The translations under genes were made by a program, and so were the position numbers. This document shows positions 1 through 7,194 of a stretch of DNA of 64,000 bases, piece by piece. The notes beneath the pieces are model-generated. The model was given only the letters and a program-made list of their open reading frames with translations. It was not told the DNA's origin and searched no databases. Numbering within the stretch: the stretch's first letter is position 1; every line of letters begins with the position of its first letter. Source of the stretch: UBA2279 sp041595875 (lineage in GTDB: Bacteria > Actinomycetota > Coriobacteriia > Anaerosomatales > Anaerosomataceae); NCBI GenBank assembly GCA_041595875.1, contig JBFHJN010000001.1:75190-139189 (forward strand). The letters are read 5' to 3'.

Positions 1-115
1 ATCCACTCCCGCAGAGGCGCTTGAAGCGGGTGCGAGTCATCTTGTCATCGGCCGCCCCATCACCGGTGCGGACGATCCGGCTTCGGCCGTCAAGCGCATC
101 ATGGAAGGGGAGTAG
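1..115 (+). CDS. pyrF: Orotidine 5'-phosphate decarboxylase, C-terminal end (partial)
   Basis: Only the last 37 codons lie in the window; the frame begins at base 2 and stops at TAG 113-115. The segment reads HLVIGRPITGADDP, the phosphate-binding end of the OMP decarboxylase barrel, where GRPIT is a strong family signature. OMP decarboxylase converts OMP to UMP in pyrimidine synthesis. pyrE starts two bases after the stop, so the two final steps of UMP synthesis are encoded together. The identification rests on this short motif plus the pyrE neighbour. Confidence 0.85.
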   Translation, partial: STPAEALEAGASHLVIGRPITGADDPASAVKRIMEGE

Positions 116-117
116 AC

Positions 118-702
118 ATGGCATCCATGACAGACGAAGAGGTCTTGCAGGCGCTCAAGGATGCGAAGGCGATCTTGTCCGGGCACTTTCAGCTCACCAG
201 CGGTCGTCATTCCGATACATACGTGCAATGCGCTCGCGTGCTTGAGGATCCCGCGCTGACGACGAGGTTGGCGCAGGCGATGGTCGCTCGTCTGGGTGAC
301 AGGAAGTTCGACCTGGTTGCCGCACCCGCCGTGGGCGGCATCATCATCGGATTCGCGGTGGCTCAGGCACTGGGGGTCAAGTTCATCTTCAGCGAACGTC
401 AGGATGGCGCCATGGTGCTGCGCCGCGCGTTCGAGGTGCCCCAAGGCGCTCGCGTTCTGGTGGTAGAAGACGTGGTCACAACGGGTGGAAGCGTTGCCGA
501 GGTCATCTCGCTGGTGCAAGAGGCGGGGGGTCATGTGGAGGCCGTCACCTCGCTTATCGATCGCGGGGGAGAGAAGAAGTTCGACAGCGAACTCGTATCT
601 CTGCTTCAACTTGAGGTAGAGTCTTGGGAGCCCGATTCGTGTGGCCTGTGTGCGTCCGATGTGCCGTTGTACTCACCCGGAAGCCGTCGACTTTCCTCGT
701 GA
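118..702 (+). CDS. pyrE: Orotate phosphoribosyltransferase
   Basis: The 194-residue protein joins orotate to PRPP to give OMP in the cytoplasm. The PRPP-binding loop VLVVEDVVTTGGS lies at about residues 113-125, and the type I phosphoribosyltransferase core around it (FSERQDG, then the loop) fits bacterial PyrE in length and order. The ATG at 118 follows AAGGGGAG at good spacing; a second ATG at 127 is possible. The gene follows pyrF with a two-base gap, so the pair is probably one operon. The C-terminal 25 residues include the cysteine pair CGLC, unusual but harmless to the call. Confidence 0.95.
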   Translation: MASMTDEEVLQALKDAKAILSGHFQLTSGRHSDTYVQCARVLEDPALTTRLAQAMVARLGDRKFDLVAAPAVGGIIIGFAVAQALGVKFIFSERQDGAMVLRRAFEVPQGARVLVVEDVVTTGGSVAEVISLVQEAGGHVEAVTSLIDRGGEKKFDSELVSLLQLEVESWEPDSCGLCASDVPLYSPGSRRLSS

Positions 703-820
703 GGGTTGGCATCACCGCAGGTCAGGGGTAACATCTATCACGTTGTCGCATTGCCGGGCCGTCGGCCGGAAGCCATGGACCCGCTGGGATATGCATGGGA
801 TCGAAGAACGAGGAGGAATC

Positions 821-1129
821 ATGGCTCTGCCGAATCTCTCTGAGGCCGACCGCAAGGCTGCGCTCAAGAAGGCCGCCGAAGCCCGCCAGAAGCGGGCCGA
901 ACTGCGTCAGCAGATCAAGGCCGGAACGATGTCGTTCGCTGACGTGATGAAGGCCTCCGGCGACCCAATCGTCGCACGCATGAAGGTTTCGACCCTGCTC
1001 GAGAGCCTCCCGGGCTTCGGTAAGGCCAAAGCTGCAAAGATCATGGAAGAGCTTGAGATATCTGAAAGCCGTCGTGTGCAGGGCCTTGGCGCCCGTCAGC
1101 GCACGATGCTCATGGAGCGACTCGGTTAG
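821..1129 (+). CDS. mihF: Actinobacterial integration host factor (mIHF)
   Basis: This 102-residue basic protein is an actinobacterial nucleoid-associated DNA-binding protein. The N-terminal half is a lysine/arginine-rich helix, and the C-terminal half carries the helix-two turns-helix segment with LPGFGKAKAAKIMEELEI at about residues 63-80. The start is the ATG at 821, preceded by AGGAGG at 811-816; the frame stays open upstream to 641 but has no better start. The order mihF, gmk, rpoZ is typical of Actinobacteria and is one of the stronger taxonomic markers here. It is expected to bend DNA and act in nucleoid architecture and phage-type integration. Confidence 0.9.
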   Translation: MALPNLSEADRKAALKKAAEARQKRAELRQQIKAGTMSFADVMKASGDPIVARMKVSTLLESLPGFGKAKAAKIMEELEISESRRVQGLGARQRTMLMERLG

Positions 1130-1158
1130 TCTTGGTGGAGGAAACCTACTCCGCGGAC

Positions 1159-1716
1159 ATGGGACACGGCACGTTGGTGATAATCTCCGGCCCTTCGGGG
1201 GCCGGTAAGGGAACCCTGGTCGACCGTCTGGTCGCCAGGGTCCCCGAGCTTTGGGTGTCCGTCTCGGCAGCCACACGCGCACCCCGACCGGGTGAGGTGG
1301 ACGGCGAGAACTACTTCTTCCTTTCTCCCGAGGAGTTCTCGCGGCGCATCGAGGCGGGCGATTTTTTGGAGTGGGCCGAGGTCCACGGCAACCGGTACGG
1401 CACGTTGCGCAGCTCGGTGGAGGCCAAGATGGCCGAGGGCCGGGACGTGATCTTGGAGATCGACCCGCAGGGCGCCATGCAGGTGAAGGCGCTGATGCCG
1501 GAGGCGGTGCTGGTGTTCATCGTCGCTCCGTCGATGACAGAGCTCGAGCGTCGTATCCGTGGTCGCGGTGCCGAGACAGACGAGCAGGTGAGCGTGCGTC
1601 TGGCCACCGCTGTGCGGGAGCTCGAACTTGTGGGAAACTATGATTTTGTGGTAGAAAACGATGACGTTGCCCGGGCTACTGACGAGCTCGTGCGCATCAT
1701 CAAATCCCTTGATTAG
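1159..1716 (+). CDS. gmk: Guanylate kinase
   Basis: The 185-residue enzyme phosphorylates GMP to GDP. Walker A GPSGAGKG is at residues 11-18, followed by the GMP-binding region ATRAPRPGEVDGENYFF. The chosen ATG at 1159 sits just before the conserved LVIISGPSGAGKG strand. In-frame TTG 1132 and GTG 1135 would add eight or nine residues, and the GGAGGAA at 1137-1143 is a little far (15 nt) from the ATG, so the exact start is uncertain. It lies between mihF and rpoZ, as in other actinobacteria. Confidence 0.93.
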   Translation: MGHGTLVIISGPSGAGKGTLVDRLVARVPELWVSVSAATRAPRPGEVDGENYFFLSPEEFSRRIEAGDFLEWAEVHGNRYGTLRSSVEAKMAEGRDVILEIDPQGAMQVKALMPEAVLVFIVAPSMTELERRIRGRGAETDEQVSVRLATAVRELELVGNYDFVVENDDVARATDELVRIIKSLD

Positions 1717-1734
1717 AACAAAGGACGATGCCTG

Positions 1735-1983
1735 ATGGTCATCAAGCCCCCTATCGACCAGTTGCTTTCAAAGGTCGACTCGAAGTACACGCTTTGCATC
1801 CTGGCGTCGCGCCGCGGTCGTCAGATCAATGACATGATCCACGGTGTCCGCGACCAGGCCCTGCTCACCATGCAGGCGCCGCAGATCGCGCAGATCACCA
1901 GCACCAAGCCACTGACGCTGGCGATGGAAGAGATCGCCGCTGGCGATATCGGCTACGAGCGCGTCAAGGACGGCTACAAGTAG
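1735..1983 (+). CDS. rpoZ: DNA-directed RNA polymerase omega subunit
   Basis: The protein is 82 residues long, the normal size for omega. The N-terminal VDSKYTLCILASRRGRQI matches the conserved omega helix that wraps the beta' C-terminus, and KPLTLAMEEIAAGDIGY is the usual end of the family. Omega helps assemble and stabilise RNA polymerase. The gene starts 18 bases after gmk and is probably co-transcribed with it. Confidence 0.95.
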   Translation: MVIKPPIDQLLSKVDSKYTLCILASRRGRQINDMIHGVRDQALLTMQAPQIAQITSTKPLTLAMEEIAAGDIGYERVKDGYK

Positions 1984-2065
1984 TCGCTTCATCACTGACC
2001 GCACTATGCGTGGTGCCCCGTCGCCGTACACTGGCTGCGGGGTATCCGTTTCTTTAGGGGTGAGC

Positions 2066-3274
2066 ATGTTCGAACGCGCGGTGCTCGTGCACTACCATGA
2101 GATCGGCCTGAAGGGTAAGAATCGCGGCGCCTGGGAGCGCCGTCTGGCCGACAACATCGCTTTCGTCCTGGGTGATCTCACTGACTCGGCCGTGCAGCGC
2201 GTGGCCAGTCGCGTGATGGTGCGCGTGAGCGACATCCACAAGCTGGAGCAGATCATCGAGCGCGTGTCGCTCGTCCCGGGCGTGAGCTACCTCGCCGACG
2301 TGCTGATCACCAGCCGCGAACCACACGACATGGAGCGCGCCGCGCTCATGGCCGCCAGGCAGTTCCCGCTGGCGCGCACCTTCGCCATCCAGGCGCGCCG
2401 CTCGGCCACTGACTTCACCGAGCGCAGCCTGGAGATCAACCGGCGTCTTGGCGCTTACGTGCAGGCCGAGACGGGCCTGGGCGTGAACCTCACGTCCCCT
2501 GACGTGCGGGTGTGCGTGGAGGTGGTGCAGGGCGAGGTCTACACCTACGCGCGCCGCATCGAAGGCCCCGGCGGCCTTCCCACGGGCGTCTCGGGCACTG
2601 TCGTGTCGCTTCTCTCGGCGGGCATCGACTCTCCGGTGGCGACCTGGCGGATGATGCGGCGCGGAGCCGTTGCGGTTGGCGTGCACTTCTCCGGTAGACC
2701 GCAGGTGGATGCCTCCTCGGAGCGATTCGCCGATGAGATCGCGCAGGTGCTCGCTCGCACGGGCGGGATGGCGCGGCTCTACGTGGTGCCCTTTGGCGAT
2801 CTGCAGCGTGAGATATCGCTGGTCGCGCCGCCGGACCTGCGAGTGCTCCTCTACCGCCGTCTCATGATCCGCGTTGCCGAGAAGATAGCCGTTGTTGAAC
2901 GTGCCGGTGCCCTGGTGACCGGCGAGAGCCTCGGGCAGGTCGCTTCGCAGACGCTGGAGAACATCGCTGCGGTGGATGCAGTCGCCACGATGCCGGTGCT
3001 GCGCCCGCTTATCGGCGATGACAAGAACGATATCATCGGCATCGCGCGTAAGATCGGGACGTTTGAGGCTTCCACCCGTCCTCACGCCGACTGCTGCACG
3101 CTGTTCATGCCGCGCACGCCTGAGACGCATGCGACCGTGCGTCAGGTGGAGGCCGGGGAGGTCGACCTCGACTTTGAGCGCATGGTGAGTGATGCGCTTG
3201 AGGGCCTGAGCTGGACGGACTACCCGTGTCCGTCGTACAAGGCACCCAAGCGGTGGCCGGTTGCTGAGGGGTAG
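2066..3274 (+). CDS. thiI: tRNA 4-thiouridine synthase ThiI
   Basis: The 402-residue protein has an N-terminal ferredoxin-like region starting HEIGLKGKNR, a THUMP RNA-binding domain (about 60-165) and a PP-loop adenylation domain with SAGIDSP at 184-190. A cysteine pair at 344-345 (HADCCTLF) sits where E. coli ThiI has its essential Cys344. There is no C-terminal rhodanese domain, so sulfur must come straight from a cysteine desulfurase, as in other short ThiI proteins. The ATG at 2066 is preferred over the in-frame ATG at 2006 because it precedes the conserved start and follows AGGGGTG. It thiolates U8 of tRNA and may also serve thiamine synthesis. Confidence 0.92.
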   Translation: MFERAVLVHYHEIGLKGKNRGAWERRLADNIAFVLGDLTDSAVQRVASRVMVRVSDIHKLEQIIERVSLVPGVSYLADVLITSREPHDMERAALMAARQFPLARTFAIQARRSATDFTERSLEINRRLGAYVQAETGLGVNLTSPDVRVCVEVVQGEVYTYARRIEGPGGLPTGVSGTVVSLLSAGIDSPVATWRMMRRGAVAVGVHFSGRPQVDASSERFADEIAQVLARTGGMARLYVVPFGDLQREISLVAPPDLRVLLYRRLMIRVAEKIAVVERAGALVTGESLGQVASQTLENIAAVDAVATMPVLRPLIGDDKNDIIGIARKIGTFEASTRPHADCCTLFMPRTPETHATVRQVEAGEVDLDFERMVSDALEGLSWTDYPCPSYKAPKRWPVAEG

Positions 3275-3363
3275 GATGGGACGGCGGTAGAGATGCTCGA
3301 ATCCGAGCGCGGTGTTGAACCGCGCGATCACCCTTCTTGCTGATCCAAGCGGTTGCTTCTGAA

Positions 3364-3392
3364 TTGATTGGGTACTACATTCAAGTAGTACC
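3364..3392 (+). promoter_or_regulatory. Promoter with perfect inverted-repeat operator for the RHH/PIN operon
   Basis: GGTACTAC at 3371-3378 and GTAGTACC at 3385-3392 are perfect 8-base arms around a 6-base spacer. A TTGATT (3364-3369) and TAGTAC (3386-3391) pair spaced by 16 gives a plausible promoter that the palindrome overlaps. Ribbon-helix-helix antitoxins usually repress their own operon through such sites, so the downstream antitoxin is the likely ligand. The repeat is seen; its function is inferred. Confidence 0.6.
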
Positions 3393-3415
3393 TATTTCCT
3401 CTACCGGAGGCTGCC

Positions 3416-3706
3416 ATGGCCAAGGTGAACGTCTACATTCCCGATGGGCTGCTCGAAGATATCGACGCGCTCGCTACTGAGCGTGGCGTCTCACGTAGCC
3501 TGATCGTCCAGGAAGCGACGGGTGCGTATGTTGCCAGCTCCAACACGGTGCGTGCGGAAAGTCTTCGACAGGCTGAGGCTGCACGTGCTCTGGAATCGAT
3601 GGGTGAGATCCGCTCGGCGGAAGACATGGTGCCCGGCACCAGTAGCGGCGTCATCCTGCGTGAGCTGAGGAACGCGGTCAGCAAAGACCCCAAGGACGAG
3701 CGGTGA
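3416..3706 (+). CDS. Ribbon-helix-helix antitoxin, VapB-like
   Basis: The 96-residue protein begins KVNVYIPDGLLEDIDALA and continues RGVSRSLIVQEA, a classic ribbon-helix-helix: one beta strand, then two helices that dimerise and bind DNA. The rest is an alpha-helical tail with SAEDMVPGT and GVILRELR that would contact the toxin. It overlaps the PIN toxin gene by four bases (GTGA), the standard coupling of a toxin-antitoxin pair, and has a perfect palindrome 24 bases upstream. A start at 3416 is supported by CCGGAGG. Confidence 0.85.
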   Translation: MAKVNVYIPDGLLEDIDALATERGVSRSLIVQEATGAYVASSNTVRAESLRQAEAARALESMGEIRSAEDMVPGTSSGVILRELRNAVSKDPKDER

Positions 3707-4104
3707 GCGCGCCGTTCGCCGTCGCCGACGCATCCGTGGGTGTGAAGTGGTTTTGCGAGGAGCCCGGTACGCCGGAGGCACTCGGGGTGCTGGACGACCA
3801 TATCGGCGGGCGCATCGCGTTGGCCGTGGATGCACTGTTCATCTACGAGGTGATCGCGGTGGTGCTGCGCAAGCGTGGGCGCGAACGTGCTGCGCAGGCA
3901 TTCTCAGCACTGACGGGTGTACACCTTCAGGTCGCAGATCCATCCGCCGGGCTGATCGGTAGGGCGCTTGAGGTGCAGGAGCGGCTCGGGTGCGCGTTCT
4001 ATGACGCTACGGCGCCCGCGCTGGCGGAGCTTCTGGATGCGACGCTGTACTCGGCGGATGTTCGTGCGCATGGTGAGTTTCCGGGCGCGGTGATGGTGGG
4101 ATGA
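3703..4104 (+). CDS. PIN-domain ribonuclease toxin, VapC-like
   Basis: The 133-residue protein has the PIN acidic set: Asp9 (VADASVGVKW), Glu49 (YEVIAVVLRKRG), Asp101 (FYDATAPALAE) and Asp119 (YSADVRAHG). These residues chelate the metal in VapC-type ribonucleases, many of which cut tRNA or rRNA at defined sites. The GTG start overlaps the antitoxin stop. Its own TGA overlaps the ATG of the following gene (ATGA at 4101-4104), a tRNA-modifying enzyme homologue, which is unusual for a toxin-antitoxin unit. The RNA target cannot be read from the sequence. Confidence 0.87.
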   Translation: MSAPFAVADASVGVKWFCEEPGTPEALGVLDDHIGGRIALAVDALFIYEVIAVVLRKRGRERAAQAFSALTGVHLQVADPSAGLIGRALEVQERLGCAFYDATAPALAELLDATLYSADVRAHGEFPGAVMVG

Positions 4105-5198
4105 AGGAGCACCCGTTGCGCATCCTCGTACTTGAACCCTACTACGGCGGCTCGCACCGTGCGGTCCTTGACGGACTGCTGGCGCGGCTTGGCCTCGAGT
4201 ACGATCTCCTGACGTTGCCCCCGCGCAAATGGAAGTGGCGCATGCGCGGCTCCGCCATCACTATGGCCGAGGAGACACGTCGTCTCCACGAGGCTGGCGC
4301 GCGTTGGGACCTTATCTACGCCTCCACGTTCGTGAACCTCGCCGAGTTTCGCGGCCTTGCCGGTGCGGCCGTCGCTGGCGTTCCGGCGATCGTCTACTTC
4401 CATGAGAACCAGCTGGTCTACCCGGTACGCCACGAGGCGGAGTGGGACTACCAGTTCCCGCTCACCAACATCACCTCGGCACTCTCGGCGGAATGCTGCC
4501 TGTTCAACACGCGCTGGAACCTCGAGCGCTTCGTGGAGGAGATCCCGGGCTTCATCAAGGCGTTCCCGGATCATCACCCAAAGGGCATCGCCGAGAGGAT
4601 CGCTGCCAAGTCACAGGTGCTGGCGCCGCCGTTCGACCCGGCTGCGTTCGACGCGGCGCCCGTCACTCGTGGTGAGCGCATGCGCATCGTGTGGCCGCAT
4701 CGGTGGGAGCACGACAAGGACCCGGAGACGTTTTTCTCGGCAGTGGAGAGGCTGGCTCGCGAAGGGTTGGAGTTCGAGGTGGCAGTGGCGGGTCAGAGCT
4801 TCCGCGAGACCGAGGCGCTCATGACCGAGGCCGCGAGCGTGCTGGGCGACCGTCTTGTGCACCTGGGAGAGCCTGAGGATCGCGATGTGTATGCCCGCTT
4901 GCTTGCCAGCGCAGACGTGGCGGTATCGACAGCCATGAACGAGTTCTTCGGCCTGGCTATGGTCGAGGCGTGCTACGCGGGCTGCTATCCGCTGGTGCCC
5001 GACGCATTGGCGTACCCTGAGATCTATCCGGCGGAGTACCGCTACAGCGGCGAGGAGCAGCTTGTGGCCCGGCTGCGGGGACTTATCCAGCAGCGACCAG
5101 CACCGGGGCAGGGGAGGGCGCTGGCCGAGCCGTTCACGTTCGACGCGCTGGTGCCTCGGTATGCTCGGGTGTTTCACGAGGTCGCGTCTGTTGGATAG
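4101..5198 (+). CDS. tRNA-queuosine mannosyltransferase homologue (GTDC1/QTMAN, DUF3524 family)
   Basis: The 365-residue protein matches the GTDC1 family along its whole length: EPYYGGSHRAVLDGL (12-26), PPRKWKWRMRG (40-50), YFHENQLVYP (99-108), WPHRWEHDKDPE (198-209), NEFFGLAMVEACYAGCYPL (280-298) and YPEIYP (305-310). The N-terminal half is DUF3524 and the C-terminal half a GT4-type glycosyltransferase domain. The animal family member transfers mannose from a GDP donor to queuosine at position 34 of tRNA-Asp; the bacterial substrate is inferred. The ATG overlaps the PIN toxin stop, so the gene is translationally coupled to a toxin-antitoxin operon, and a second toxin-antitoxin pair follows 19 bases later. 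Confidence 0.85.
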   Translation: MKEHPLRILVLEPYYGGSHRAVLDGLLARLGLEYDLLTLPPRKWKWRMRGSAITMAEETRRLHEAGARWDLIYASTFVNLAEFRGLAGAAVAGVPAIVYFHENQLVYPVRHEAEWDYQFPLTNITSALSAECCLFNTRWNLERFVEEIPGFIKAFPDHHPKGIAERIAAKSQVLAPPFDPAAFDAAPVTRGERMRIVWPHRWEHDKDPETFFSAVERLAREGLEFEVAVAGQSFRETEALMTEAASVLGDRLVHLGEPEDRDVYARLLASADVAVSTAMNEFFGLAMVEACYAGCYPLVPDALAYPEIYPAEYRYSGEEQLVARLRGLIQQRPAPGQGRALAEPFTFDALVPRYARVFHEVASVG

Positions 5199-5204
5199 GT
5201 AGAC

Positions 5205-5210
5205 TAGAAT
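5205..5210 (+). promoter_or_regulatory. -10 element of a probable leaderless transcript
   Basis: TAGAAT ends seven bases before the ATG at 5218, and there is no Shine-Dalgarno sequence between them. This is the arrangement of leaderless actinobacterial mRNAs, with transcription starting on or next to the A of the start codon. No clear -35 box is visible. It would give the second antitoxin its own promoter, separate from the glycosyltransferase transcript. Confidence 0.5.
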
Positions 5211-5217
5211 TCTGGTC

Positions 5218-5490
5218 ATGAGTGAGATACTGCCACTTGCCGAAGTCAAGGCGCATCTCTCGGAGATCATCGAAAAGGTGTACTCCGAGCACGAGCGCAT
5301 CCTGGTCACGCGCAACGGTCGTCCCGCCGCCGTGATCATGAGTCCTGAGGATCTTGACTCCCTTGAAGAGACGCTGGATATACTCCTGACGCCAGGTGCG
5401 CTGGAGGAGATTCACTCGGCAAAGCGCGACATAAAGAGCGGCAACTACCTGACCGCAGCGGAGTTGCGGGCGAAGTACCTGGAGGAGTGA
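5218..5490 (+). CDS. Antitoxin of the Phd/YefM family
   Basis: The 90-residue protein shows the Phd/YefM fold: LAEVKAHLSEIIEKV, then ILVTRNGRPAAVIMSPEDLDSLEETLDIL. The N-terminal part dimerises and binds DNA; the charged C-terminal tail (SGNYLTAAELRAKYLEE) resembles the toxin-wrapping segment of RelB/YefM partners. The gene lies eight bases before a ParE/RelE-type toxin gene. The lack of a ribosome binding site and the -10 box just upstream suggest leaderless expression. Confidence 0.88.
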   Translation: MSEILPLAEVKAHLSEIIEKVYSEHERILVTRNGRPAAVIMSPEDLDSLEETLDILLTPGALEEIHSAKRDIKSGNYLTAAELRAKYLEE

Positions 5491-5497
5491 GGCTGAC

Positions 5498-5764
5498 GTG
5501 AGCTCCTTTGAGCTGCGCGTCGCCCCCTCCGCAGAGCGCGCATTGAGCCTACTGCCTGCAGCGGCTGCTGCTGCAGTCGTCGAGTTCATCACGGTCGCTT
5601 TGGTGGACGCACCGCGTAGGGTAGGGAAGCCTTTGCAGCGAGAGTTGTCGGGACTCATGGTCGCAAGGCGTGGCCCCTACAGGGTCGTGTACGAGATCTC
5701 TGATGACGAGCACGCGATCCTCGTCCCGCGTATCAATCACCGCGCCGACATCTATCGCCGATAG
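5498..5764 (+). CDS. RelE/ParE-family toxin
   Basis: The 88-residue protein begins SFELRVAPSAERALSLLP and ends with GPYRVVYEISDDEHAILVPRINHRADIYRR, the typical RelE/ParE beta sheet ending in RV..EI and H(R)..IYR. These toxins either cut mRNA on the ribosome (RelE) or poison gyrase (ParE); the ending HRADIYRR favours the RelE-like mRNA endonuclease group, but that is inference. GTG start at 5498, eight bases after the antitoxin stop. Confidence 0.88.
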   Translation: MSSFELRVAPSAERALSLLPAAAAAAVVEFITVALVDAPRRVGKPLQRELSGLMVARRGPYRVVYEISDDEHAILVPRINHRADIYRR

Positions 5765-5833
5765 CCCAGCAGCCAGCGCGTCGCCGCCGGAGCGTGGTCA
5801 GCGTCTCGCGCTGCTAATCCCGGAAGAATCTTA

Positions 5834-5873
5834 TGCAAGGTACCTTGCACAACACGGTAGCGTGTGGTACAAG
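5834..5873 (+). promoter_or_regulatory. Promoter and palindromic operator of the PadR operon
   Basis: TGCAAGGTACCTTGCA at 5834-5849 is a perfect 16-base palindrome. It overlaps a TTGCAC -35 (5845-5850) that is 17 bases from TACAAG (5868-5873), and a partial copy (ACAAGGTACATG) covers the -10. PadR proteins commonly autoregulate through such sites, so the regulator encoded at 5924 is the likely ligand. The symmetry is seen; binding is inferred. Confidence 0.6.
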
Positions 5874-5923
5874 GTACATGGCACCGCACGAATGCAGTCG
5901 TGCGACTAGGAAGTAGGAACGTC

Positions 5924-6268
5924 ATGGCACCGGTGAACGAGACACGTATATCGCAGTTCCGCAAAGGCGTGGTCGAGCTGGCCATACTGGCGCTGCTCGA
6001 CGCAGGCGAGCTGTATGGCGTGGAGATCGTGGACACGCTTGGCAAGGATCCCGCGCTGGCTATCTCGGCAGGCACGGTCTATCCGCTGCTCAGCCGCCTG
6101 AAGAAGGGTGGACTCATCGACTCGGTATGGCGTGAATCGCCGGTTGGTCCGCCTCGGAAGTACTACCAACTCACGAAACGTGGGGAGACGGAGCTCACGA
6201 TGATGGCCGCCGAGTGGGCGGGCGTCGTCGAGAGCATCCACAGACTGCTGGAGGCAAAGAAGTCATGA
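5924..6268 (+). CDS. PadR-family transcriptional regulator
   Basis: The 114-residue protein is a small PadR: SQFRKGVVELAILALLDAG, ELYGVEIVDTL, then AISAGTVYPLLSRLKKGGLI, the recognition helix and wing, and GPPRKYYQLTKRG. The ATG at 5924 is preferred over an upstream in-frame ATG at 5864, which lies inside the promoter. Its stop overlaps the ATG of the next gene (ATGA), the usual arrangement of PadR with a HAAS-domain membrane protein. It probably represses the ABC exporter operon until an unknown signal binds. Confidence 0.9.
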   Translation: MAPVNETRISQFRKGVVELAILALLDAGELYGVEIVDTLGKDPALAISAGTVYPLLSRLKKGGLIDSVWRESPVGPPRKYYQLTKRGETELTMMAAEWAGVVESIHRLLEAKKS

Positions 6269-7194
6269 GCACGACAGAGCTCAGCCCGCAGGCGCGCGCA
6301 CTGGTCGAGGAGTATCTGACCTCGGTACGGGATGCGCTTCGGGGCACCGACCTGCCGCGGAGCGAGATCCTGGTGGACCTGCGTACGCACATCGAGGAGG
6401 CTGTCGCCGGAAGCGATGGCTCCGTGGATGCAGTGCGCGCGATCATCGATGAGCTCGGCCCTGCCGCGCAGTACCGTGAGACCGCGGATGATACCGCCGA
6501 GACGAGCGTCACCACCGGCGGGCGCGTGCTGGGCCTGCCGTACGACTTCTCGATGCCCACCACCGCGAAGTTCGCGGCACGCTGGTGGAACCCGGCAGAC
6601 CCGCACGTCTTCGTGCCGCGTGTGTGGGGCATCGGCTGGTCGGTCAACTTTGCTGCCATCGCGGTGAAGCTGGGTTGGATGCGGCCGGATGACGAGGACA
6701 CGACGCCGTTCACCAATGTGCCGGACCGCGTGCTTCTGGCGGCTATGGCCGTGCCCACTCTCATCGCGTTGGCGGGCGTGCTCGCCATCGTGCTCGCATG
6801 GCAGTCGCTCCCGGCCGAGGTTCCCACGCACTGGGGTGCCGCGGGGCAGCCGGACCAGTGGGGCCCCAAGACCTCGTCGTTCGGATTCTTGCTGCTGATG
6901 GGGGCCGGGCCGGTACTTCTCGGCTGGGTGCAGGGCTTCCGCCGTGGCACGTCGCCCGTCGTGCGTGCCTTCTGGGCCGCCGGGACCGCGCTCTTCGCGA
7001 CGCTGGGCACCGGGATCATCGCCGCGACCATCTACAGCGCGAACAGCGATGCACCCGCGTGGTGGATCTGGGTCGTGATCGTCGCCGGAGTGGCGCTGAC
7101 GTTCGTGATGTTGTTGTTGATGTCGAGGCTGGGGCTGCGCGCCGAGTGGCGGCAGACATCGGAGCCTCGCGAGGATAAAGGGGAGGCACGATGA
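6265..7194 (+). CDS. HAAS-domain and DUF1648-like multi-TM membrane protein
   Basis: The 309-residue protein has an N-terminal helical HAAS-type domain (about residues 5-70: ALVEEYLTSVRDAL ... ILVDLRTHIEEAV ... AIIDELGPA) that is typically fused to proteins encoded after PadR regulators. The rest is membrane-bound with about five hydrophobic segments. One contains LPAEVPTHWGAAGQPDQWG, the DUF1648/SdpI signature. Such proteins are thought to sense or resist membrane-active peptides. The ATG overlaps the padR stop and the gene ends in a 4-base overlap with the next one. Confidence 0.75.
   Translation: MSTTELSPQARALVEEYLTSVRDALRGTDLPRSEILVDLRTHIEEAVAGSDGSVDAVRAIIDELGPAAQYRETADDTAETSVTTGGRVLGLPYDFSMPTTAKFAARWWNPADPHVFVPRVWGIGWSVNFAAIAVKLGWMRPDDEDTTPFTNVPDRVLLAAMAVPTLIALAGVLAIVLAWQSLPAEVPTHWGAAGQPDQWGPKTSSFGFLLLMGAGPVLLGWVQGFRRGTSPVVRAFWAAGTALFATLGTGIIAATIYSANSDAPAWWIWVVIVAGVALTFVMLLLMSRLGLRAEWRQTSEPREDKGEAR

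Noticed and set aside
2054..3331. Long minus-strand open frame of 425 codons opposite thiI
   Set aside because: It is antisense to a clear thiI gene; the high GC content opens long frames on the opposite strand. Its composition is arginine/histidine-rich and matches no family.
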